The notes: generated by a model not told the origin, from the letters alone. A DNA stretch of 64,000 nt from Actinoplanes xinjiangensis (GCF_003148685.1 NZ_QGGR01000036.1:1-64000), one strand, 5' to 3'; positions 1 to 9,405 are shown, numbered from the stretch's first letter. A program made the numbers and translations.

Positions 1-162
1 CTCGCCGGCATCTACCTGCCGCCCCTGCAGACCCTGCTCGGCACCCAGCCGTTGGCGATCACCGACCTGCTCATCGTCACCGCCGTCGCCGGACTCGGCT
101 ACGCCGCGATCCGCCTCGACCGCCGACTACACACCACAAAACGACCGTCACCCACACCCTGA
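1..162 (+). CDS. C-terminus of cation-transporting P-type ATPase (partial)
   Basis: The first frame is open from the window edge to a TGA at 160-162, giving 53 residues. They read as the last transmembrane part of a cation-transporting P-type ATPase: a YLPPLQTLLGTQPL segment, which is typical of the C-terminal cation-transporter domain, then one hydrophobic helix (LLIVTAVAGLGYAAI) and a short basic tail. The protein would sit in the cytoplasmic membrane and pump a cation; the catalytic DKTG domain lies outside the window, so the ion cannot be named. It lies 57 bases upstream of the first universal stress gene, on the same strand. The call rests only on this short tail. Confidence 0.6.
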   Translation, partial: LAGIYLPPLQTLLGTQPLAITDLLIVTAVAGLGYAAIRLDRRLHTTKRPSPTP

Positions 163-219
163 CCCCGACCCGCACGGCCGACCCGGCCGTGTTCCCTGAA
201 CGAAGCACAGGAGGCAGCC

Positions 220-1071
220 ATGGCCGGCCCACCGATCCTCGTCGGCGTCGACGGATCCGCACCCAGTCTCGACGCCGTCGACCTCGCGATCCGCGAAGCG
301 GCCTTACGCGACCGGGCGGTCCGCCTCGTGTTCGGCGATACCTGGGCTGATCACCCCGCGTGGGCGGGCAACGACCCTGCCGCTGATCTCGCCGCCGGGC
401 TCTTGTCCGAACCACAACAGGCCATCCGGGACGCCTCCGACCGGGCGGCCGCCGCACAGGTCCCGGTGACCGGGGAGATACTGGCCGGTGACCCCGCTAC
501 GGTCCTCATCCGCGAATCAGCCCACACCGACCTGCTCGTCCTCGGACACCGCGGCCGGGGAGGCTTCGCCGAACTGCTGCTGGGCTCCGTCGCGATCAAG
601 GTCTCCGCGCACGCTGCCTGTCCCGTCATGATCACCAGAGGCGCGGCGCCGGACAACGGCGACGTTCTCGTCGGTGTGGACGGCTCTCCCTCCGACGACG
701 CCCCACTCGGCTTCGCCTTCCACGAGGCAGCCCTACACGGCGCCGCCGTACGAGCGCTACACGCGTGGGACCGGCCCCATCTGAGTAACCCCGCGTTGCT
801 GCTTCAGTACGAGACCGGGCCGGAGAGCGCCGCACACGCCCAGCTACTGACCGACGCCGTGCAGGGCTGGTCCCGTAAGTACCCCAACGTCACGCTGCAC
901 CGGGAACTGACCACCGGCCGCCCCGCCGACGCCCTCGTCGACGCCAGCCGGCACGCCCAACTCGTCGTCCTCGGCGCCCGCGGACACGCACAGCTGCCCG
1001 GCCGGCGCCTCGGATCGGTCAGCCACACCGTGCTGCACCACACCGCCTGCCCCGTCGCCATCGTCCGGTGA
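220..1071 (+). CDS. Universal stress protein, two tandem UspA domains
   Basis: A 283-residue cytoplasmic protein with two UspA domains. Each begins with the nucleotide-binding VGVDGS motif (near residues 8 and 147). Each ends with the G-x2-G-x9-GS ATP-binding signature, for example GHRGRGGFAELLLGS in the first domain. Tandem Usp proteins of this kind bind ATP and act in stress and dormancy responses. The ATG at 220 has a strong AGGAGG ribosome site just upstream. It is the first of three consecutive same-strand usp genes, after a P-type ATPase. The exact signal or target cannot be read from sequence. Confidence 0.9.
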   Translation: MAGPPILVGVDGSAPSLDAVDLAIREAALRDRAVRLVFGDTWADHPAWAGNDPAADLAAGLLSEPQQAIRDASDRAAAAQVPVTGEILAGDPATVLIRESAHTDLLVLGHRGRGGFAELLLGSVAIKVSAHAACPVMITRGAAPDNGDVLVGVDGSPSDDAPLGFAFHEAALHGAAVRALHAWDRPHLSNPALLLQYETGPESAAHAQLLTDAVQGWSRKYPNVTLHRELTTGRPADALVDASRHAQLVVLGARGHAQLPGRRLGSVSHTVLHHTACPVAIVR

Positions 1072-1156
1072 TCCATCACCGACCCGCGATGTCGCATACC
1101 ACCAGACGGGGCCGGCGGCCGACCTCGTGTACCACCACACCGATCAGGAGACCGAC

Positions 1157-1609
1157 ATGACAGACGAAAACATCGACCCCGCCCACCGCATCGTCGTCGG
1201 AGTCGACGGTTCGCCGGGTTCGAAGAAGGCACTGACGTGGGCCATGAACCAGGCCCACCTGACCGGCGCCACCATCGAAGCCATCACTGCCTGGCAAGAC
1301 CCCGCCCAATTGGGAACGGCCTACGGATGGACGTCCGTCGCGTTCGAAGGTGACACCTACGCCACCACGATGGTCAAGGCCCTCGACGACACCATCGCCG
1401 AGGTCACCGCCCAGATGACGCATCCCGTCACGGTGCTCGCCCACGTCGTCGAAGGCCACCCCGCCGAAGCCCTGGTGCAAGCTGCCACGGGCGCAGAGCT
1501 ACTCGTGGTCGGCAGCCGCGGACACGGCACCTTCGCCGGCCTCCTGCTCGGCTCGGTCAGCCACCGGTGCGTCCAGCACGCGCCGTGCCCGGTCATCGTC
1601 GTCCGGTAA
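1157..1609 (+). CDS. Universal stress protein, single UspA domain
   Basis: A 150-residue single-domain UspA protein. It has the N-terminal VVGVDGSPGS motif and the C-terminal ATP-binding motif GSRGHGTFAGLLLGS followed by the usual C-P-V strand. I chose the ATG at 1157 because a CAGGAG ribosome site precedes it and the UspA domain begins about ten residues later; an upstream in-frame GTG would add ten unlikely residues. It sits between two tandem-domain Usp genes with short gaps and is probably co-transcribed with them. Single-domain Usp proteins usually dimerise through the last strand. Confidence 0.9.
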   Translation: MTDENIDPAHRIVVGVDGSPGSKKALTWAMNQAHLTGATIEAITAWQDPAQLGTAYGWTSVAFEGDTYATTMVKALDDTIAEVTAQMTHPVTVLAHVVEGHPAEALVQAATGAELLVVGSRGHGTFAGLLLGSVSHRCVQHAPCPVIVVR

Positions 1610-1720
1610 CCGCATCGAGCAGAGTCGCCGCCACACGTGCGGGTACGCCGCAGGTCACCGGCCGCCTGCCGGCGCGACCCGCCGAACCCTCCCCACCACA
1701 GCCACCTCGAAAGGTCAGCG

Positions 1721-2611
1721 ATGAACACCGAAGCTGGAGCCGCGGTCGTCGTAGGCGCGGACGGATCCGCAAGCAGCCTTGCCGCCATCCGGGCGGCCGC
1801 AGTTGACGCCGTCGAACGGGGACGACCGCTGCGTATCGTGCACGCCTTCATCTGGGCAGAGCTCAGCGGCCCTGACGGCGGCATCGTCTACGGACCGCAT
1901 GACACGCGCATGCGAGCCGACGCCGAACGCATCCTGGCCGCCTCCCTCGTCGAAGCCGAGAAGGCCGCACCCGGTGTTCACGCGACCACAGCTCTGGTCG
2001 ACGGGAACCCGGCACCTGTGCTGCTGGGCGAGTCCCGCCACGCCGTGCTCCTGGTGATCGGCGACCGGGGACTGGACGGATTCCGCAGCCTGCTGCTGGG
2101 CTCCGTCGCTCTGCACCTCACGACCCACGCCGCCTGCCCCGTTCTGGTGGTCCGTGGCCGGGACAACGCCACCGGGCCCATCGTCGTCGGTGTCGACGGT
2201 TCAGCAGGATCCGCATCCGCCGTCGGATTCGCCATCGAGCAAGCGGCACGGCGGAAAACAGGCCTTACCGCTGTTCGAGCGTGGGACGCCTTGGACGTCT
2301 GGGGCCAGAGGGACACCATGCCTCTCGTATCCGATCCGGGCGACCTCGAGGCTGAGGAGCACCGCGTCCTGAGCGAATCGCTGGCCGGCTGGGGGCAGCG
2401 ATATCCCGAGGTAACCATTCAGCAGGAGATTGTTCGCGGCCGGCCCGCGGCGGTTCTGATCGAACAATCACAGCATGCTCAACTCCTGGTGACCGGCGAC
2501 CGAGGGCGGGGCGGCTTCGCCGGACTGCTCCTGGGATCCGTCACCCAGGCTGTGCTGCACCATGCCGACTGCCCCGTAGCCGTCGTGCGGTCGTCTCGGG
2601 CCACCGTTTGA
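1721..2611 (+). CDS. Universal stress protein, two tandem UspA domains
   Basis: A 296-residue tandem UspA protein. The first domain starts VVVGADGS, with A replacing the more usual V/I before D. The second starts VVGVDGSAGS. Both keep the G-x2-G-x9-GS ATP-binding signature (GDRGLDGFRSLLLGS and GDRGRGGFAGLLLGS). The ATG at 1721 follows an AAAGGT-like ribosome site; the open frame extends 28 codons upstream without domain similarity. It ends the usp series and runs convergently toward the next hydrolase gene, with 7 bases between stop codons. Confidence 0.9.
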   Translation: MNTEAGAAVVVGADGSASSLAAIRAAAVDAVERGRPLRIVHAFIWAELSGPDGGIVYGPHDTRMRADAERILAASLVEAEKAAPGVHATTALVDGNPAPVLLGESRHAVLLVIGDRGLDGFRSLLLGSVALHLTTHAACPVLVVRGRDNATGPIVVGVDGSAGSASAVGFAIEQAARRKTGLTAVRAWDALDVWGQRDTMPLVSDPGDLEAEEHRVLSESLAGWGQRYPEVTIQQEIVRGRPAAVLIEQSQHAQLLVTGDRGRGGFAGLLLGSVTQAVLHHADCPVAVVRSSRATV

Positions 2612-2618
2612 CGTCGGT

Positions 2619-4283
2619 CTACGTCTGCGGGAGCACCGTCGTGGTCATGACCTGGTGGAACAGGTCGGGCCGTTCGAACAGACTCCGGTGACCGGCCGTG
2701 TCGAACACGATCATCTGCTTACTCGGCGCCTTGAGCTGCTGGAACCATTGCTCGGCGAGGCTCGCCCGGCCGGGTTGTTCATGTCGTCCCTGCACCAGAT
2801 AGACCGGCACGTCCAACACCGGGACCTGGGTACGGAAATCGATGTCCTGCAGGTGGGGATACAGCACCGCGAACACGTCCAGCCATGCCGGCAGGTTGTG
2901 GACCTGCTCCATCAGGCTGTACTCCGGGACGAACAGGTTCTCGGCGAAGCCGCCGGCGCCTTCGGCGTTGGGTGTGTGGTCGTAGGGGTGCACGGCGTCG
3001 ATGCGGGTGAGGGCGGGCTCGTAGTCGAGGATGTCGGCGTACGGCGGGGGTCCGCTGGCGGTCAACGTCTCGGCGAGGGTGGTGTCACCGGTGCGGCGGG
3101 CCCAGGCCAGGGTGTCGGCGTAGAACAGTCGGTCGGTCTCGCGAGGATCGACCATCTGCCCGGTGCCGACGAACGCGCGGTACAGCTCAGGATGGCGCTG
3201 CACGGCCAGGACTCCGAGGATCGTGCCCCACGAGTTACCGACCACGTAGATCTTGTCCTGGCCGAAACGCTGTCGCAGATATTTGGTGACCTCGATCGCG
3301 TCGCTGACCGCCCGGTCCAGGGTCAGCGTCGCGGTGGGTTCGAGGTTGTCGGCGGACTTACCGGCGCCACGCTGGTCGAAGGTCGCGACAGTGAAATCCT
3401 CTTCCAGTAGTTGCCCGTGGCGGCGCATCGCTCCGATGTCGGACCCACCCGGACCACCGGCCAGATACAGCAGCACCGGGTTCCCTATGTCGGCGCCGCG
3501 GATCATCATCGCCAGGTCGTGGCCGCCGACCGGGACCCGGATCAGCTCCGCGACGCTGCTGCCACGGGGCTTGCCGTCAGGGCCCAGGATCTGTTCGGTG
3601 CCTGCCGGCCGAAGGATCGCAACGGTCAGACCCAGCAGCCCCACGACGAGCAACGCAGTGACAACGCGGCGCGTCCAGAGTCCGGATTTGGACCAGCCGC
3701 CCCGGACCAGGGCATCCCCGGCGAGGCGACGGGCTGCGGCGGCACCGAGGACCCCGCCCAGCAGCATGGGCACCAGCGCCAGGACGGCGTGCAGACCCCG
3801 GCCGAGCACCAACGCGACAAGGCCGTACGTGCTGCCGGGATGGATCCCGTCCACCATCGGACCGACAGTGCCCATTCTGGCGACCTCGAAGACCACCATG
3901 AATGCGACCGGGCCCAGCAGCATCGCCCACCGCGACCGCAGCACCACCCCCGCGACAGCGCCGACCAGCACACCGGCGACGATCGCCGCCACTGCCTGCG
4001 AATTGGTCACGGGACCACGTGGGGTCCACCAGGCAGCCAGCAGGCCGTACCCGCCGGCCGCCAGCACGGCGACGGCGACGGCGATGCGCCGGTCTCGCCA
4101 TGCCGGTCTCACCACGGCCCGCAGGCGGCCGGCGCCTGTCGCCTGCGCACGGATCCCGGTGTGTGGGTGGTGAGCCGGCTGGGCTGCGGCCGAGGCGGGC
4201 GGGGTTGCGCCGCGGTCAGCAGTGGCGTCGTTCTTCACGCGGGGCGCCATGGCATTCACGTTCCTCAGCAGGTCGTGGAGCAT
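2619..4283 (-). CDS. Alpha/beta hydrolase with N-terminal membrane region
   Basis: A 554-residue protein. Residues about 60-230 carry several hydrophobic helices (membrane anchor), followed by an alpha/beta hydrolase domain of the proline-iminopeptidase type. Visible motifs are the oxyanion-hole loop LAGGPGGS, the nucleophile elbow GNSWG (Ser), a VQGRHE segment with a likely acid, and a C-terminal AGH with the catalytic His. It is probably a membrane-bound peptidase or esterase with the active domain facing one side of the membrane; the substrate is unknown. Its 3' end converges on the third usp gene. The start is the ATG at 4283. Confidence 0.8.
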   Translation of the reverse strand: MLHDLLRNVNAMAPRVKNDATADRGATPPASAAAQPAHHPHTGIRAQATGAGRLRAVVRPAWRDRRIAVAVAVLAAGGYGLLAAWWTPRGPVTNSQAVAAIVAGVLVGAVAGVVLRSRWAMLLGPVAFMVVFEVARMGTVGPMVDGIHPGSTYGLVALVLGRGLHAVLALVPMLLGGVLGAAAARRLAGDALVRGGWSKSGLWTRRVVTALLVVGLLGLTVAILRPAGTEQILGPDGKPRGSSVAELIRVPVGGHDLAMMIRGADIGNPVLLYLAGGPGGSDIGAMRRHGQLLEEDFTVATFDQRGAGKSADNLEPTATLTLDRAVSDAIEVTKYLRQRFGQDKIYVVGNSWGTILGVLAVQRHPELYRAFVGTGQMVDPRETDRLFYADTLAWARRTGDTTLAETLTASGPPPYADILDYEPALTRIDAVHPYDHTPNAEGAGGFAENLFVPEYSLMEQVHNLPAWLDVFAVLYPHLQDIDFRTQVPVLDVPVYLVQGRHEQPGRASLAEQWFQQLKAPSKQMIVFDTAGHRSLFERPDLFHQVMTTTVLPQT

Positions 4284-4369
4284 GTTTCACGGCTGAAACG
4301 CCCGCGAACTGACATCGGTCGGCGCCGTCGGATTTCAGGCCGGCGGGTGGCTGACGGTCACGCGGCTGG

Positions 4370-4699
4370 TCACCGTTTGGCCACCGTGAGCAGGACGGCG
4401 CTGTCCTCGAGCGCCTCGAGGGCGTGCCGGGCGTCCGGGATGATCAGCAGGTCGCCGGCCTCCCCTTCCTCCGCAGCGTCGCCGGCGGTGAGGCGGACCC
4501 GGCCGTGCAGGACGTGCAGGGTCGCCTCACCCGGGCTCTCGTGATCGTCGAGTCGCCGGCCACCGGTAATCGCGATGAGGGTTTGCCGGAGAGTGCGGGC
4601 ATGCCCTCCGTACACGGTGTGGGCGCTGCGGCCACTGGCAGCGTCCCGGGCCATTGAGAGCTGTTGCTGGATCAGTACGGTCAACGACGTGCGGTCCAT
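4370..4699 (-). CDS. Small cupin-domain protein
   Basis: A 109-residue single cupin fold. The core pattern G-x5-H-x-S-P-G-E-A-x-L-H-V-L-x-G is followed by a second motif with D-x-L-x-I-P-x-x-x-x-H. The histidines and glutamate would bind a metal in active members. Related small cupins are described as quercetin-dioxygenase-like or LuxR-associated proteins; none of that is proven here. It is a stand-alone gene upstream of the hydrolase on the same strand, separated by about 85 bases. Confidence 0.75.
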   Translation of the reverse strand: MDRTSLTVLIQQQLSMARDAASGRSAHTVYGGHARTLRQTLIAITGGRRLDDHESPGEATLHVLHGRVRLTAGDAAEEGEAGDLLIIPDARHALEALEDSAVLLTVAKR

Positions 4700-5282
4700 G
4701 AGTGAGGGCCTTCCGGTAGGTCAGCGACGATCCGGCGGCCGCGTATCGAACACACCGGTTCAATGCCTTCAGCTGCGGTCGTTCGACCCTTCGGGTATGG
4801 CTCCACCGGTGCTGGGGCACGGTATATGCCCCGGTCCTCGATGGCGTTTCCCCGGGCGACGCAGCGCCCACAACCACATTGAGCCCCATGTTGGACAGAT
4901 GCCAGCCAGTAGCCGCGTCGTGGTTGTCGCAGCAGATCAGGAAGCACGGAGCGTCGCCCCGACACAGTGAAGACATCGACGGCGACGGGCTGACAGCCAC
5001 CGGGGTCCAGAGCGACAACCTCACCGTACGCGCATTTCGCCGGGGCCGGCACTTCGGTCGCGTGACGATGAGGTGACCACGCGACGCGCTGCCGGCGTCG
5101 TCGGGCAGGCGTAGGCTCGGGGTGTCCCCCTGGACCCCGGCGACGGGCATTCTGCCGCTGTGGGTACCTCGACGCCGCAGCAAACCGGACCCCGATGCGG
5201 CGACTCACCGAGGCCGCGACCAGCACCGAACCTCCGTCGCGCCGCGGCAGACACCAGGACCGACACCGAGAGGACGCCTCTC
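4700..5282. other. Intergenic region, no gene supported
   Basis: About 580 bases between the cupin gene (minus) and the nitroreductase gene (plus). Several overlapping open frames cross it on both strands, but none shows a recognisable domain, a ribosome site or protein-like composition; they are typical high-GC spurious frames. Promoters for the two divergent genes must lie here. I could not pick out a convincing -35/-10 pair. Confidence 0.5.
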
Positions 5283-6284
5283 ATGGACATCGACGCGCTG
5301 ACCCACCCCACCGACCCGCAACTCGCCACCCACGCACTGACCGAAGCGGCAGCCGCCGCCGGGTATGCACCATCGATCCACAACACTCAACCGTGGTGGT
5401 GGCGGCTCACCGGCAACACTCTGGAGCTACGGCTCTCACCGACCCGGATCCTGCAGGTCACCGACCCCGACGGACGCCTGGCGACCATCAGCTGCGGCGT
5501 CGCCCTGCACCACGCCCGCATCGCCCTCAGCGCCCAAGGCTGGCACGCGACCGTGACCCGCATGCCCGACCGCACCGACTCTGAGCTGCTCGCCCGGCTC
5601 CACCTCGACGGCCGGGCACCGGTCGACCCCGCCTCCGTAGTCCATCTGCGGACCATCCCGTTGCGGCACACCGACCGCCGCCCGGTCACCAGCACACCCG
5701 TCGACCCGGCCGGCCTCGCCGCCATCACCGCCGCCGTCGAGACACAGGACACACACCTGCACACGCTGCGACCCGACCAGGTCCTCGAACTGGCCGCCGC
5801 CACCGAACACGCGCAGCGCAGCGAGGCCGCGGACCCCGCCTGGCAGGCCGAACTCGCCTACTGGACCGGCCCCGCCCGCCCGGCCGGCACCGGGATCCCC
5901 GACGCCGCCATCCCCCAGCGCGCCACCCGCACCACCGTGCCGAGCCGCGACTTCGGCCACCACGGTGACCTGCCGGTCAGCGCCGGACACGACAGGATGG
6001 CCGTGTTCGTCATGCTCTACGGCACCGCCGACGAACCCCTTGCCTGGTTACGGGCCGGTGAAACGCTGTCCGCCGGCTGGCTCACCGCCACCGAACACGA
6101 CATCTCCGTGGTACCGCACAGCGCCCCGATCGAAGTGATCGCCACCCGCCAGGCGATGCGCGCGATGATCGCCAGCATCGGCTACCCCTACCTGGTCCTG
6201 CGCCTCGGCAGCACCGACCCGGCCGACACCGGCGCGGCGCACACCACCCGGCTCCCCACCGAACAGATCATCGACCACGCCTGA
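5283..6284 (+). CDS. Acg-family nitroreductase-like flavoprotein
   Basis: A 333-residue protein of the Acg (Rv2032-like) nitroreductase family. The diagnostic N-terminal SIHNTQPWWW motif is present, with a second degenerate nitroreductase-like half after residue about 180. Acg proteins bind FMN and are thought to sequester it rather than reduce nitro compounds; in mycobacteria they belong to the dormancy response. The ATG at 5283 begins MDIDALTHP, shortly after a GAGAGGA-like ribosome site; the frame is open further upstream without similarity. Its company with Usp genes and a P-type ATPase resembles a hypoxia/dormancy gene set, but no DosR-type box was identified. Confidence 0.82.
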   Translation: MDIDALTHPTDPQLATHALTEAAAAAGYAPSIHNTQPWWWRLTGNTLELRLSPTRILQVTDPDGRLATISCGVALHHARIALSAQGWHATVTRMPDRTDSELLARLHLDGRAPVDPASVVHLRTIPLRHTDRRPVTSTPVDPAGLAAITAAVETQDTHLHTLRPDQVLELAAATEHAQRSEAADPAWQAELAYWTGPARPAGTGIPDAAIPQRATRTTVPSRDFGHHGDLPVSAGHDRMAVFVMLYGTADEPLAWLRAGETLSAGWLTATEHDISVVPHSAPIEVIATRQAMRAMIASIGYPYLVLRLGSTDPADTGAAHTTRLPTEQIIDHA

Positions 6285-6296
6285 AACCCACCGACA

Positions 6297-7811
6297 TCAT
6301 GGCTGTCCCGAAGGTGGGCGGACGTCGACCGTTGCCTCCGGGATCAGCCGCGAGGCCTCGTCCAGCAGCGGCGACGTCCGGCCACGCAACACCTGGTCGA
6401 AGAACGCCACCGTGTACGCGTTGACGACCGCGAACCCACGCCGGCCACCGATCGGCCCGGTCAGGCCGAGCTGTTCCGACGCGGGCAGCCAGTACGGCAG
6501 GTCGGTGAAGTTGACGTGGAACAGATCCGGTATCTCCACGTAGTACCCGCCACCGGACAGCTTCGCGTACGCGGCGCGCATGGTGTCGAGCGTCGTCGCG
6601 ATGTCATGCTCGGTCCAGCCGCCGGACTTCCGGCGCTCCAGCCGCATGGTCTCCGCATCCCGCGTGAGGAACATCGTCGGTTGACGCAGGCCCGCCGCGA
6701 CGACGTCGGACGGCACGGGATCGTCCATCACCAGGCACGCCTTGAGCCGGGCGTCACGCAGGCACGACTCGGCCGCGACCCGGCCACCGAGCGACACGCC
6801 GAACACCCCGGCCCGGCCGAGATCCAGGCGACCCGTGAGGATGCCGTACGGATCGCGTGTGTCAACGCGGGTGAGCTCGTCGAGGGCGAGTCGCACGTCC
6901 TCGACGAAGTACGGGACGAGGCCGTCGGGCTGTGGCACACCGTTGAGGGCCGGCGTGGCCGGCTGGGGCTCGATGCTCTGGTCGACGAGCGGGCCGATCT
7001 CGTCGATCGGTAGGTTCTCGATCCGCCGGCCGTCCGGGAGCCGGACCGTCGCGACGACGCCCGGCTGGTCGAGCCCGACCACCACGTACCCGTGCGAGAC
7101 CAGTTCCTCGATCTGGAACGTGCTCACCGACCGGAACCCGTACAAGCCGGAAAGGAACACGAGCACCGGGTATCTGTCCTCGTCCGCGGCGACCGGCGCG
7201 GCGGCGACGGCGTTCGTGGTGACGTACCGGAAGTGGCTGAACAGGAACGGTGGCAGATCGGCCAGTCGTGCGGCCGCGGAGGTCACCGCGCCGGCGTCCG
7301 CGATGTACGGGGCGCGCTCGGCCCCTGGCGCCGGCGTCGCCGGGTACCAGACCTGCGCCATCACCTCGCGACGGTCGGCCGGATCAGCGGTGAGCAACTC
7401 CGGCCGGCTCCGGTCCACCCAGTGGTACGTCACGGTGCCGATGCCGTAGCGGCCGGTCGGGGCCGGGAAGTGAAACACCGGCACGACCACCGGCAACGCC
7501 ACCGACGGGACCAGGACGATCACGCACCCCGCCAAGCCGGCGATCCTCGCAGTGCGGGCGATCCACCCGCGTAGGTGCAACCGCCCCGCCGTCGCCCGAC
7601 GCAGGAGCCAGGCTCCCGGTAACGCCAGTGCCAGCGCGTACCCGGGGACCACCTGCCACCGGAACCCCTCGGCGAGGACCTGCACCACGGCGACGATGGC
7701 CGGAACAGCCAGCAGGTAACCCGTCTGCCGGCGTCGGCGCATCCTCGGCAGGGCAGTCACGAGGAATCCGATCAGATTCGCCGCCGCCAGCATCGCTTCG
7801 ACCGGTCGCAT
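6297..7811 (-). CDS. Membrane-anchored alpha/beta hydrolase (PAF-acetylhydrolase/chlorophyllase-like)
   Basis: A 504-residue protein. The first 130 residues contain four probable membrane helices, and the rest is an alpha/beta hydrolase resembling bacterial platelet-activating-factor acetylhydrolase / chlorophyllase-like esterases. Signs of activity are the FLSGLYGFR oxyanion region, the nucleophile elbow GVSLGG, and a late D/H pair around the FHVNFTDLP segment, where the His could complete the triad. Substrate unknown. It converges with the nitroreductase gene (12 bases between stops). The GTG/ATG choice at the 5' end is not decisive; the start used gives a plausible first helix. Confidence 0.75.
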   Translation of the reverse strand: MRPVEAMLAAANLIGFLVTALPRMRRRRQTGYLLAVPAIVAVVQVLAEGFRWQVVPGYALALALPGAWLLRRATAGRLHLRGWIARTARIAGLAGCVIVLVPSVALPVVVPVFHFPAPTGRYGIGTVTYHWVDRSRPELLTADPADRREVMAQVWYPATPAPGAERAPYIADAGAVTSAAARLADLPPFLFSHFRYVTTNAVAAAPVAADEDRYPVLVFLSGLYGFRSVSTFQIEELVSHGYVVVGLDQPGVVATVRLPDGRRIENLPIDEIGPLVDQSIEPQPATPALNGVPQPDGLVPYFVEDVRLALDELTRVDTRDPYGILTGRLDLGRAGVFGVSLGGRVAAESCLRDARLKACLVMDDPVPSDVVAAGLRQPTMFLTRDAETMRLERRKSGGWTEHDIATTLDTMRAAYAKLSGGGYYVEIPDLFHVNFTDLPYWLPASEQLGLTGPIGGRRGFAVVNAYTVAFFDQVLRGRTSPLLDEASRLIPEATVDVRPPSGQP

Positions 7812-7909
7812 GAGCTCACCCCCTCTACCGGCCCTGCTCGCCGACCCCGGGTCCGGCCCCTCGTGCGGCTAACCAACCGGAGGGTCCGCGTGCGGCTCAG
7901 TGCTCGCGG

Positions 7910-8629
7910 TCAGACGGTCAGCTTGTTCGGATCGGCGAGCATGTCCTGGGCGGCATCGGTCAGCTTGCGGTTGGTGCGCCGAGCGAACCCGCGCAGCACG
8001 ATGAACGCCTCGTCGACCGACAGCCCGCGGGCCTGCGCAATCGCCCCCTTGGCCTGCTCGATGACAATCCGGCTGTTGAGGGCGCCTTGCAACTGCTCGG
8101 TAAGCACCTCGCCACGCCGGATCGCCCGCTCCTGCAACAGCCCGATCGCGGCCACATCGGTGAGCGCCTGCACGACCTGCACATCGGCTTCCTCGAAAGT
8201 GCCGCCGGCAGTGTCGCCGAAGACGTTCAACGCACCGATGACCTCACGGCGCACCCGCATCGGAAACGCATGCACCGAGCCGAAACCGGCAGCGAGGGCG
8301 TGCCGGGTGAAGTCGGGCCAACGCTCCCCCGCACCCTGCAGATCTTCGTTGACGACCGGCGCTCCGGTACTGAACGCGTCGAAGCAGGGCCCTTCTCTGC
8401 CCTGTACCTGGAAGATCTCCAGAATCCGGGCCCGCTCGTCGGAGGCCGCCATGAACTGCAACCGGCCGCGCTGGTCGGCCAGCAACAGACCGACCGCGGA
8501 CGCGCCGACCAGGTCCGCGGTGCGCACCGTGAGCATGTGCAAAAAGTCCAGGAGGTCGAAGTCATCCACCAACGTGTCGGCGACCTCGACGAAAATCTTC
8601 GAAAGCCGTTCGGCGGATACCGTGCTCAT
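7910..8629 (-). CDS. GAF-ANTAR domain antiterminator-type regulator
   Basis: A 239-residue cytoplasmic regulator. Residues about 15-165 form a GAF sensor domain, and the C-terminal 60 residues form an ANTAR RNA-binding domain (the stretch around IEQAKGAIAQARGLSVDEA). ANTAR proteins bind paired hairpins in nascent RNA and prevent termination; the GAF domain would sense a ligand or redox state. The ATG at 8629 is preferred because GGGAGG lies seven bases upstream; the frame extends eight codons further. The next upstream gene on the same strand carries an orphan ANTAR domain, so the two may act together. Confidence 0.88.
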   Translation of the reverse strand: MSTVSAERLSKIFVEVADTLVDDFDLLDFLHMLTVRTADLVGASAVGLLLADQRGRLQFMAASDERARILEIFQVQGREGPCFDAFSTGAPVVNEDLQGAGERWPDFTRHALAAGFGSVHAFPMRVRREVIGALNVFGDTAGGTFEEADVQVVQALTDVAAIGLLQERAIRRGEVLTEQLQGALNSRIVIEQAKGAIAQARGLSVDEAFIVLRGFARRTNRKLTDAAQDMLADPNKLTV

Positions 8630-8670
8630 TGGTGCCTCCCAGGCATTCGACATCTAGTTACGCTATTCAC

Positions 8671-8931
8671 TCAGTCCTGGTCCAATCGCACGTTACGCTC
8701 GATGGCGTCACGATCGACATCGATCAGACGGCGATCTTCCGTGTACGCGTACGCACGGATCCGGGCCATCGCCTCAGCAAGCGTCCCGCCGATCTGGATC
8801 ATCACCATGCCCTGCGCGTGGAACAGCTCGACCGGCCCAGCCATCGACTCCCCGGGTGATGGCCCGCCACCGCCCCGCTCCTGACCGTCGAGCAGGATAG
8901 AGACGGCCTCGTCGGGCGAGCCCGAACGCAC
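8671..8931 (-). CDS. Orphan ANTAR-domain protein, possibly a remnant
   Basis: An 86-residue protein whose second half matches an ANTAR domain (AQGMVMIQIGGTLAEAMARI and the following YAYTEDRRLIDVD), without a GAF or receiver domain in front. The N-terminal 30 residues are Gly/Pro rich and unlike any domain I know. Either it is a genuine minimal ANTAR protein or the 3' end of a decayed sensor gene; the first 30 residues favour decay. It lies 41 bases upstream of the GAF-ANTAR gene, same strand. Confidence 0.55.
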   Translation of the reverse strand: MRSGSPDEAVSILLDGQERGGGGPSPGESMAGPVELFHAQGMVMIQIGGTLAEAMARIRAYAYTEDRRLIDVDRDAIERNVRLDQD

Positions 8932-9405
8932 GGCTCAACTCAGCGGCGGACAGCGGGCCCGGCTCGGCCCGGAACCCCGACCCAACCGGCTGACAACCGG
9001 ATCAGCCGGCCGCGGAACCATCGACACCCAGATCACCGCCGGGCAGCAGACCGGCATCCGGGACACACCCGAGGTAGCCCACGGCGCCACTCATGGCCGC
9101 ACCCTCCACCAGAAGGAGGCTGCCGGGGTCCGGGGCAGCGGAACACGTCAACGTGCCGCTGACCCGCAAACCGTACCGCAGAACATCTGGAGCTACCTCG
9201 CCAGAATCAGGCGACCAATCGAGTGCACGGGCGCCGGCCCGGGTTCGCCATCACCTCCACCAGCGTGATGGCGACCGCCGACGCGCACGCGGCTTCGTCG
9301 ATGCAGGCCCCGGTCGCCAGCGGCAGCGCGGCCGGTGCCGCAGCGAAGACATTCGGGCTTCCGTGCCTCGCCGGCACACCCCGACTGTTGTAGTAAGAGG
9401 TACTT
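8932..9405. other. Intergenic region, no gene supported
   Basis: About 470 bases between the orphan ANTAR gene and the YihY gene. Open frames here have no start signal or domain, and one merely runs into the YihY gene in another frame. It may include the lost 5' part of the ANTAR gene. No terminator or convincing promoter was recognised. Confidence 0.4.

Noticed and set aside
4527..5226. Overlapping minus-strand frames upstream of the cupin gene
   Set aside because: Arg-rich translations with no start signal or domain; treated as intergenic.
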